Of a stretch of DNA of 64,000 nt, positions 55,463 through 64,000 are shown in pieces (within the stretch, counting starts at the first letter, position 1; each line of letters begins with the position of its first letter). The position numbers and the translations under genes were made by a program. Source of the DNA: Malania oleifera (lineage: Eukaryota; Streptophyta; Magnoliopsida; Santalales; Ximeniaceae); contig NC_080419.1 of assembly GCF_029873635.1 (NCBI RefSeq), positions 80,088,931 to 80,152,930 of the forward strand, written 5' to 3'. The notes under the pieces are model-generated. The model was not told the DNA's origin, ran no database searches, and saw nothing but the letters and a program-made list of their open reading frames with translations.

Positions 55463-57482
55463 CCGTGATCCCAAGAGGGGGGTGAATTGGTATTTTTAAA
55501 ATTTAAGCCCTAGGTCAATCTCCTAATACTAGTATATTCACAACTTAATGGTTAATCTAGTGCAAGTAATGTAAATGTATACCAGAAAGTGAATAAAGTA
55601 ATTTAATCAAACATACATGCACCAGAAAGCAATAAAGTAAAATCGACATACAGAAATGTTATCGAGGTTCGGCCAATTGCCTACGTCCTCGCCTTGGCTA
55701 GCAAGCATAAGGATTACCACTATAACTTGCTCATTTAAACGGGTGGAGCAGCACCTAAACAAACCAGGTCAATTAGCACAGGGCTGACCTCAACTTTTAC
55801 ATACAATCCTTATCGGACTGGATTACCGCCCCCTCAGGCCACACTTGAAAAAACTCAGATTTTACAATCAAATAATGGTACAGTGATTGTGCCTTCATGT
55901 AAGGCAGATATGTACCCTAATGCACTCAGTCACAAACACCACAAAATAATTTAATACGTAAGCTCAGTGTGGTCTAATATTTCAACTCTCAAATATATTT
56001 TTTATCAGTGTAATGAGTGCGTGAGAGTGTCAACAAACAATCTGTGTATCTCAAGATATTCAATCAAACGTATTCACACAAGATGTCAAGTGAGTCTCAA
56101 GTATGTCAATCAGGTATATGCTTGGTTTGCAAAAGATATGTAATCTTTGTGTTCAGCAATTGATATGTGAGTGAATAAATATTGCAACAAAGATATTAAT
56201 ACACACAAGATATTTGAGTAAGTTTTGAAAACGTTTTGCAACCTAAAAACCAAATACAAGCTTCCTAAGATATTAATACAAATGCAATACTCAGGAGCTT
56301 AGACAAGTCTTCTTAGGATAGGCTTATGAGCAAAGCCCCCTAAGAGCACTTGGGTTTAGATCTCGTAGAAAATTGATTTAATCACACAATAATAAGAGAG
56401 CAAACCTAGTTGCACAAACACTCAAGACACTTACAGAGGATTTTGAAACTTGAAGAAGGTAAGTTTGAGTGATTTTTGTGAGAGTATGAGCAATAAGGAG
56501 TTTTTGGCTTGAGAGAGATTTTTCACTTTGTTTTGCTAATCATATTGCTAATTTTCACAAATGAAGGGGTATTTATAGACACCCCAAGAACTTTTACTGT
56601 TGGGGACAAGGATGGTATTATTAGAAAAGATTCATGATGTTTTAGCAAAATTAACCTTGTTAAAAAATATTTAAACACGGTAAAAAATGCAGTGCAACCC
56701 GAGAGCACCGGTAGATCAGAAGACTTTCGGTCGATCAAAGTTCATATGGCTCGATCGACCGGGCCAATTTTGAACTTTAGGGTCGGTTGACCGGGAAATA
56801 CGATTTTCCCAAGTAGCGCGGTTCGGTCGACCAGGGTAAAAATGAACTGACCGCTAGGTCGACCAGACCGTTGGGTTCCCACACGTGGGAACTCGGTCGA
56901 CCAGGTTGGTGTAGTTCAAAATCCTCTCAGTCGACCAAGAAGTCAAAATGTTGACTTCTAGGTGGTTCGGTCAACTAGGGTCAAATAACCTTTAAGGCCT
57001 CAGTCGACCAGACTATGGTCAATCGGTTGACCCAGACCAAATTTGGTCGACTGGGGGCAGAATGAACTGCATGTTCCGGTCAATCGAAAGTGCATAAAAT
57101 GTGGATTTCAGTCTTGTTTTAATTCACAATTACCCTATTCAAAGTGCCTAACACATATAAGTGCAATGGTGAGTGTCTTAGGTCTTTTCTTGGTCCAGTT
57201 GTAGTTATGATTCAATTTTAGTCTAAGCTTACCTACTATACCATGCATGTGATGTGTGTGATGATTATTACAGGTAAACACCCTAATTTACTATTATTAC
57301 ATACCAATTACACAAATGAAATATATATTACAATCATAAACAAGAATTGGTCTTCAAGCTTCATTTGCTTTACATGCATCTTGATCTTGATGAGTGAGGC
57401 TCATGCACATGATCTCAAATACCCATTAGATATCATGAGTATTTGTCATAATCAAAACCGGGCGTGACCTATAAGATCAACA
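55463..57482 (+). mobile_element. A-type solo LTR nested in the B-family LTR
   Basis: It begins near TGATCCCAAGAGGGGGG and ends ATAAGATCAACA, so the termini are near-inverted (TGTTGATC/GATCAACA). It shares the ordered words GGTTCGGCCAATTG, CTACGTCC, AACGGGTGGAGC, CAGGTCAATTA and GGGCTGACCTCAA with the A family but is a separate subfamily. About 2.0 kb, with no internal region. AGCTT occurs near both sides (55456 and 57484) but not flush, so the target duplication is uncertain. Confidence 0.75.
56700..57085. repeat. Cluster of GGTCGACC palindromes (A-type solo LTR)
   Basis: About a dozen copies or near copies of CGGTCGACC lie within 385 bp, separated by 20-50 bp and often by TGAACT words. Equivalent clusters lie at 47220-47610 and 53727-54112 in the other A-family LTRs. 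Confidence 0.85.
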
Positions 57483-58532
57483 AAGCTTATGTTCACGCCT
57501 TAGCACCAAGCCAATGATTCCACAATCCACTATCAACGGTCCTTTATCGACGGAGCAAGTCTTACTACTCAAGTACACAACCCTACACTTGGGAGCAAAT
57601 CCCTACTTGCTCACAAAGAGGCTTTACCAAGCGGTTCACTAAGAACCCTCACAATGGTTCAATAAGAACCTTACACGAAGTAGATGATTACATGAGAATG
57701 CTCCTTGAATGAGCAAATATTAAATACAAAGCAAACCTCACACTTCTCTCTCAAGAATTGTATCGAACAAGATTGGAGAACAAGAGAGATGAATACTTAT
57801 GAATCATCAAAACCATTGCTAAACAAGTTTAAGGACTTGTATTTGTAGGAAAAGTGGGCTACTAGCCATTTTAAGGCCGTTGGGCATTTAAAACAATAAA
57901 AAGACTATGCAAACTAGCCATTTATAGTCGTTAGGGTGGAAATCCCGATGCAAACCGTTGACTATTTTAATAAAACTGTCTAAATCATAAACATAAAACT
58001 TGTGGTATTTTTTCTTAGCTTTCCATAGACACCAAGATTGCCCTATTTGGATTTTTATAGCAAAAGTTATGTCCCAAATACCGAAAGATGTTCAGAAAAT
58101 TTGATAGGTACATAACTGAGGTTTTAAACCCAACCAAAAAGCCTTTTAATCATTTAAAACATTCTTGAACAAAAGTATATAAAATATATAAAGTCTAATG
58201 AAAATTTAAAACTTGTTCAAGTGAGCTTTTCCTCAAATATAAGATATCTTGATTTATGAAAACACAATTTGAAATATCATTTGATATCTTATATACTTAA
58301 AATGTCCTTTTACGAAAATATACTTAACTTTCTTAAAGTTTTAGGACATTAACCATGCTTTGACAAAATTGAGACCAAGTATAAAAATGTTCTTAAAACT
58401 AGGATGTTAAAAACTTGTCCTTTTGAAAACATATTTTGAGTTTAGGATTGTTTTTGACAAACTCTTTGAACTTAACTTTGAAAACCATGAATTTGAGTTT
58501 GTTACTTTAGTGCAATCCTATGTTGACTTTTT

Positions 58533-59337
58533 GAGTCCGATCTCATTTTGATAATGACAAAACACAATTATCTCATATGTGCATTGAGTATTTTAGCAGT
58601 ATCATTATTTAGCACGCACGGATGGTACGAATGCTATGGAAGCCATGTTGAACTTGAAGCGCATACGACCTGACATACTCCATGAAATTAAAAGAGTAAA
58701 AGGATGAAGACACCTTATATTTTTAGTTGTAATGTGTGGTTAGTCTCATTTGTATTTACATATTTCATAAGATATAGTTGGAAGCTCAAATATATCTTAG
58801 ACTGACCTAAGGACTCATGCATTTCATGAAAAAACTCATTTACATTAGTTCTAGGTTGGATGGAATTTTAGAGGCAAATTTTTTTATGAAATATAGAGGC
58901 CTCGTTGAAGAACTTCCTAGCCTCGTCGACGAATTCATAATGCCACTCGGCGATGAGTTACTGTACACGTCGATGAGAAAATACCGAGAGCTAAAAAATA
59001 TCAAACAGTGGTCTCGTCGACGAACTTATGTTTGCGTCAATGAACGAGTGTTAAACACTCGTCGATGAACGTGTGCACTCATTGACGAATTTCAGGCGCA
59101 GAACAACGATTCAGCGTAGACATGAAGGTAAATAGTTTATTTTATATGATCCAACGACTAGGAATTGATCCAATGCTGAGATTACATGTTTAAACACTCC
59201 CAAAACCCTAGAAGAACACAACAAGACAATAAAAGATCACTTTTAGCATACTTGTGAAAGCTTTTAACCTCTTGTCTACATTCTCTAACATTAAAATCAT
59301 TATTGGGCATTCTCATCTTAGTTCTTCAAGATCCAAG
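58533..59337 (+). mobile_element. C-family LTR relic
   Basis: It starts TGTTGACTTTTTGAGTCC, followed by a TTTTGATAATGACAAAA word that is common near long copia LTR borders. It contains a CTCGTCGACGAA cluster (about 58908-59090). No partner LTR is seen, and the right end is uncertain. Confidence 0.45.
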
Positions 59338-60870
59338 TGTGATGCCCCGATTTTTCATACCATTTTTTTTAAATCATCAATAATAATTAAATCATACACA
59401 TCAAACATCACATCGGCCACGTCAACAACTCTGATACCACTCATATGACCCGACCCGTATTGGGTACCGGGTAAATAGGAATTTTATTTATATTAGCCTA
59501 ATAGTGGAAGACATAATGTACATACCATTCAAAATACAATATCCATAGTTTCAACATACATATACACACATTTCTATCATACCCAAAAACAATACAACCC
59601 TAAGGGAATTACACCTCCCTAGTCCAAACTCACCCTGTATATTAGGGTATTCGCTCCACACTATCTCAGAGCTCTATCCCTTGGTCTTTCCTTGTTTCCT
59701 GAAAAGTTTAGATAATTCGGGTGAGACACATCTCAATAAGACGGAATAAATTATTTACAGTGTGTGGCAATATGAGTTCAATTATAACACATTTTACTTT
59801 TCAAATAATCAATTCATCTGATAAAAATACATTGATATATATATACTTATAATCATATAGATATAAAACAAAAGCTTTTATAAGCTTTTAATTCCATTTC
59901 CAATCTCATTCACATGCAACCCATGTTTATCAGCGAAGTTCCCGAGAATAGGGAAGTCTACCCGCCCATACAAGTAGCTTCCTTCTGTCCTAATACGTTA
60001 TGCAGCCATATATAGCTACATCTAATACTTATCAGATCACTCACCTTACTCAGTAAGCCCTCAAGTGGAGAGTTTTACTTCACTTAATTATTTAGATTGT
60101 TAAACTCACACTCTTTTATTTTCCATTTTCATCATTCTTTCCTTTTCCATTTCCATTTCACAATCCAACCCATGAGTGTCCTTGATACCCAGTATCAACA
60201 TCGCGTCTATAACTCATGGATGCCCTGAGGATTCTTCTCCACATCATGCTTCCCCCCATGAATAGGGTTGTGCGGCCCAAAGGCTGGATCTACCCGCGGT
60301 TGGCTTACCTGGTTAGATTAAAATGGAAATCCATCCATGCGTCTGTAGTATGACTGGCCGGCCTATAGCCCTGATTTGGACTCAGGGGGCACAACAACTC
60401 TACTAAACGGCTCAGTTGATTGCCCACACCACACTCTCCACGAGACCATGTGGTTGCACTAAAACTTCACTAGCAATGGCACCGTACTCAATATCACAAC
60501 CCATCATTAGGGTTTCCATATCCATCGATCAGGGTTATCATTACCACATACCTGCAATCAGTATGCGGCATTGGCATTTCATCAATCATATTTCAATGAT
60601 CCCATTGCAGCTTTCGCACTTTGCAATGTTCACATTTCCCAGTATTTACTGACCCCATTACAGCTTTCGCACTTTGTAATGTTCACATTTCAATTTCCAC
60701 ATTTCAATATTCATATTGTAGAATTTACATTACAATATTCCCATTTTCAATATTCATTTCCCAGTATACATATTTCATAATTCAGATTTCAAAATTCATT
60801 TCTTGATAATACATATATTTCTCATTGATAGGGATTAACAATCCCTAAACATAACATTCGCTGAGATGGT
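59338..60870 (-). mobile_element. Ty3/gypsy-like LTR and leader relic
   Basis: TCTGATACCAC at about 59430 is a reversed tRNA-Met primer site. A likely LTR start follows (TGACCCGACCC near 59446). The stretch contains GGGTGAGACACATCTCAATAAG and AGTGTGTGGCAATATGAG, words with counterparts in the LTR at the right edge of the window (GGGTGAGACGACGCTCAGTAAG, AGTGTGTGGCCAAAATGAG). The two LTR families are thus related. CATTTCAATATTCATATT-type words repeat at about 60680-60790. No coding region survives. Confidence 0.5.
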
Positions 60871-61009
60871 TTCATATGGATACATTTGCTGGGATGAAGG
60901 CAACTGCGCACCTTTACAAAAAAATGCATAACTTCATCTACAAAGGCCTAAATAACCTAATTTCAATTGGACTGGAAATAAGACTCCCATACCTTTCTTT
61001 GGGTATAGG

Positions 61010-61744
61010 TGTAGACACCCCAATTTTAAGCAGGTCATTTCTAAGAAGACCCTGCGTAATAAAAAGCTGACTTTGTATCCTAGGAATGGGAGGACCCTTT
61101 TTGAAGAGTTTGATTGAGTCACGAGTCTCCAAAATTGAGTCTTTTTATTTTAAAATTGAGTCATGTTACTTTCAAAAATTGAGTCCCGTTTTATTTCAAA
61201 TTTGCATCCCGGGTATTTTAATTGAGTCATTTTCAAAATTGATTTTAAATTGAGTCCCGTATTTTTAAATTGAGTCACATTTGTTTTTAACTTAAGTTTT
61301 TCTTTAGTTTTTAAATTGAGTCTTTAAATTTTCAAATTGAGTCTTTTAAATTTTAAATTTAGTTTATTGATTTTAAAATTGAGTTCTTTCAATTAAGTAT
61401 TTTATCGAGTCCTTAAAAATCGCATCCATTTTTATTTTGAGTCGTTTTTATTTTAACTTGAGTTTGGGTCCTCTTTTTCGGGAATTTAAGTTCACATTTT
61501 TACCAGGCTTTTTCTTTATTTTTGAAAGAATAAAATGATAAAAAATATTTTTTTTGCATGGGCCGTGCAGCCCATGTAAGTTAAATACAAGGGCTGCCAC
61601 ATACCCATGTGGATTAGGGTTTCTCTTGGGATTTTTGGGTATTTGTGGCTTATAAAAACAAAGCCAAAGGAAGCAAAGGGGGGGAGGTGGGAATACGGAG
61701 GCTGAACACAGCAAGGGGACACGGCCATAGGAAGAGGAAGAAGG

Positions 61745-61775
<31 letters not shown>

Positions 61776-61784
61776 CAACAGCAA
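61010..61784 (+). mobile_element. Unclassified LTR-like sequence
   Basis: It starts TGTAGACACCCC, resembling an LTR terminus. It contains an AAATTGAGTC word array, then a TATA-like GGCTTATAAAAAC (about 61647) followed by purine-rich sequence with GAAGAAGAAG. No coding region or end was identified; the small basic frame at 61645-61869 is a purine-repeat artefact. Confidence 0.4.
61113..61460 (+). repeat. Array of AAATTGAGTC words
   Basis: About a dozen TTGAGTC/TTGAGTT words, mostly preceded by AAA and spaced about 14-28 bp with a mode near 20-21. The intervening sequence varies (TTTTTATTTTA, CCGTTTTATTTC). Confidence 0.85.
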
Positions 61785-62400
61785 TACAGCATCATCGGCG
61801 CCTGCGCAACAGTTTGATGAAGCCAATCGAAAGGTGGTTTCTCATCCGATCGAATTGAAATTTTACTAGGTTGTTCCTGACTCATTAATTTTAATTTTCA
61901 CTGATTGGATTTTTATTTAGAGCTTTAAACTTCGATTTTTATTTCTTGGATAGCCAACTTACAACAATAGCAACAGGTTCTCCGGTGCTGCGTGGTCAAC
62001 TTAATGAAGTCAATCGAACAGTGGTTTCTCATTTGATTGAATAGAAATTTTAACAGGTTGTTCCTAACTCACTAATTTTAATTTTCACCTATTGGATTTT
62101 TATTTAAAGCTTTGAAGCTTCTATTTTTATTTCTTGGACAACCAACTTACTGCAGCAATAGCATCAGGATCGCCGGTGCTACGTGGTCGACTTAATGAAG
62201 CCAATTGAATAATGATTCCTCATCCGATCGAATTGAAATTTTACCAGGCTGTTCCTGACTCATTAAGTTTAATTTCACCGATTGGATTTTTATTTAGAGA
62301 TTTTAAGCTTTGATTTTTATTTCTTAGACAGCCAACTTAACGCAGCAGCAGGTTCGCCGGTGCTGCGTGGTCAACTTAATGAAGCCAATCGAACGGTGCT
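61785..62400 (+). repeat. ~187-bp tandem repeat, 3.5 copies
   Basis: The ATGAAGYCAATYGAA core occurs at 61816, 62003, 62193 and 62378 (steps of 185-190). Each full unit continues GTGGTTTCTCATCCGATCGAA, ACTCATTAATTTTAATTTTCAC, GATTGGATTTTTATTTAGAG and a CCGGTGCTGCGTGGTCAACTT block. Not coding. Confidence 0.9.
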
Positions 62401-62457
62401 TCAAGTCCCCACTATGCCCAAGTGGTCTCATGCTCTAGCCTTGTTTCAGGGGTAAGT
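62401..62457 (+). other. Short unique stretch at the end of the tandem repeat
   Basis: CAAGTCCCCACTATGCCCAAG... up to GGTAAGTGAG. It resembles an exon end with a splice donor (CAGGGGTAAGTG), but no frame supports a gene. Confidence 0.3.
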
Positions 62458-63424
62458 GAGCTATAGCCGATGATTTTCACCCATAAGGCTATTATTATTA
62501 TTATTATTTTACCATATAAAGGTTTATATATATATATATATATAGTAAAATTTAAGTTGTATTAACTTTTATAAATTTATACAAAATAAAAATTAATGAT
62601 TTCGTCAAAATTTGTACTCGCAAATCAAACTTGGATACGTAATGAATTTTTTTTTTTTTCATATTTAACTTGCACATGCTAAGGGATTTTTTTTTGAATT
62701 TAAATAGAATATAGTAACATTTAAATTATATTTAATTCCTTGTAAACTAATACAAAATTAAAATTAAATATTTTGTCAAAATATATATTCCTAAATTAAG
62801 CTTGAATGTATTGATGAGAACTGAATATGTAATGTAAAAATACATATTCATATTCAAATTGTACCTGCAAAGGAAATTTGGGTAAATCCAGATTTTAGAA
62901 TAGATCGTTTGTTCATATCTATTTGTATGTGTAGCACTTTTAAACTCGATAGGGTCTAATATGTTATTTCTTTTTTTAGTAAAAATAATAAAAACGAAAA
63001 TAAATAAATCTCGGATATTATTATATTATTATATTTAGATATATAAAAATTTTAAATTATTAATGCATCTGATAATTAATTATGAATCATCAATATGGGT
63101 ACGTGTTTCTACAAACATAAATAACATATTTAAATTAATTAACGTGTCTTCAATAATACTATCATTTTTCTTAGAGAATTTAGGATTGTTACCTGTTCGT
63201 GAGAACCTTCACGTTAATCTCATTTCTTCTAATACTACTATCTTTAGGATTCATTCTTAAACAATGATCAAATATTATTTTAAAATCATAAATCTATTAT
63301 TAACGTATAATAATATAATGAATAAAAAGAAATATCCTAAACTACCCAATCTTACCCAAATCATGTTTTGTGTCTAAACTCTAGTAAAATCTATATGTTA
63401 GAGTATGCAAAACTTATATCCTAT

Positions 63425-63437
63425 TCTCTGATACCAA
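63425..63437 (-). other. Primer-binding site (tRNA-Met type)
   Basis: Minus strand reads ATTGGTATCAGAG, flush with the LTR that begins at 63439. Confidence 0.75.
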
Positions 63438-63438
63438 T

Positions 63439-64000
63439 TGTAAGGACTTGAATCCGAGTGGGTTCCTATATATAAATTTTTCAACGGACACAAATAAATC
63501 TAATTTATTTTTTTTTACCAGAGCACTAATTAACTTTATTACGAATATGTGTCTCAACTATTAAAATATAAATTTCTAAAATTTTAAAATACACAAACAT
63601 ATTCTAAATTGTATTACACTAAATTTTTATTCTACTCTATTCTTTCTATTCCCGCTCATGCATTTGTTACGCCAGATTTCTGGTAAACTCTTCAAAATGA
63701 TCTGAAATGTAAAATAATGATTGGGGTGAGACGACGCTCAGTAAGTAAATAAGATTATTATTAGTGTGTGGCCAAAATGAGTTTTCAAAATATTTTAATT
63801 TCGTAAAATAATATCTAATACTATAACTTTAAAACTATTTTAAAAATAAATGTAAATTTAAAAATTTTTGTATAAAACTTTTATTATCATCTATAGTAGT
63901 AAAATTTTATAATCATATACTATAACTGTTAAACTAAACTTTTTAATTTTTAAAACTATAACTATAATACTCAATCATGTATATATATAAATCTTTTCTT
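63439..64000 (-). repeat. 5' LTR, cut by the right window edge
   Basis: Starts TGTAAGGACTTGAATCC in window orientation; at least 562 bp. The first ~188 bp match 1-188 inverted. The rest has no counterpart in the window because copy 1 is cut by the left edge. Confidence 0.7.

Larger units (their letters stand above)
55206..58532 (+). mobile_element. B-family LTR, sense copy, split by a nested solo LTR
   Basis: The left part, 55206-55462, starts TGTTAATCGTC and reaches ACGTGGTTCGGCTCCAAGCC. The right part, from 57483, continues ACGCCTTAGCACC and runs to about 58150, matching the antisense copy at 6066-7131. 58150-58532 probably belongs to it too. It lacks the CTAGTCGACTAG cluster seen in the antisense copy. 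Confidence 0.6.
62458..64000 (-). mobile_element. LTR retrotransposon fragment, copy 2 (inverted)
   Basis: Reverse complement of 1-1366 over about 62458-63627; it then continues into the rest of the LTR. It includes the doubled ~186-bp leader unit, a reversed gag start near 63250, the primer site and the LTR. Broken. The element extends past the window's right edge. Confidence 0.7.

Noticed and set aside
58817-59068. Plus-strand frame of 83 codons over the CGTCGACGA cluster
   Set aside because: Open by chance in LTR-like sequence; no homology pattern seen.
61645-61869. Highly basic frame (KKERKKKKKKKRNN)
   Set aside because: Arises from GAA/GAAGAAG repeats; no domain and no conserved start context.
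61448-61885. Minus-strand Ser-rich frame of 145 codons
   Set aside because: Antisense of the same purine repeat; the poly-Ser run is simple sequence.
62440-62460. CAGGGGTAAGTG as a splice donor of an unrecognised gene
   Set aside because: Good donor consensus, but no open frame or acceptor partner supports an exon.

Overview
The window looks like nuclear DNA of a flowering plant, most likely a woody eudicot. It is AT-rich and most of it is transposable-element debris. The few host genes have plant-type GT-AG introns, and the elements are plant families: a Tnt1-like copia, SIRE-like long-LTR copia, Ty3/gypsy, an endogenous caulimovirid, CACTA-like MITEs and plant L1 LINEs. The species cannot be named from the sequence. 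No rRNA, tRNA, CRISPR array or organellar insert was recognised.

Left block (1-16157): a piece of an LTR retrotransposon, a decayed Athila-like gag and leader (minus strand), a SIRE-like gag relic, two LTR relics (families called A and B here), then a decayed florendovirus-like pararetrovirus (minus strand, about 7140-16150). The virus copy is split by a Tnt1-type copia element (9510-14202) with a perfect 5-bp target duplication, TGAAG.

Gene island (about 16.9-37 kb): three plus-strand host loci. The first is HISN2 (histidine biosynthesis, HisI-HisE fusion). It spans about 10-13 kb and its introns are swollen by a roughly 6-kb tandem array, two LINE relics, a MITE and a solo LTR. The exons keep HisIE homology, but the reading frame is displaced just after the expected ATG and a TGA interrupts the HisE domain, so it reads as a recent pseudogene unless the assembly is wrong. 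About 560 bp downstream is a complete five-exon GDSL esterase/lipase gene (366 aa). At 35.2 kb is an intronless P-class PPR gene (575 aa), probably mitochondrial.

Right block (38.6-64 kb): a Ty3/gypsy element with 519-bp LTRs carrying a LINE insertion; AT-rich repeats; an 8.66-kb A-family element with 2.15-kb LTRs (45940-54600); a B-family LTR with a nested A-type solo LTR; a third long-LTR relic (C); gypsy-like LTR sequence; an array of AAATTGAGTC words; a 187-bp tandem repeat; and a second copy, inverted, of the retrotransposon piece that opens the window. The two outermost copies face each other about 61 kb apart.

No new enzymatic or defence system was found. The points most worth a second look are the interrupted HISN2 gene and its intronic array, the GTCGAC-centred palindrome clusters that recur in three LTR families, the inverted pair at the window ends, and two unexplained repeat arrays at 61.1-62.4 kb.
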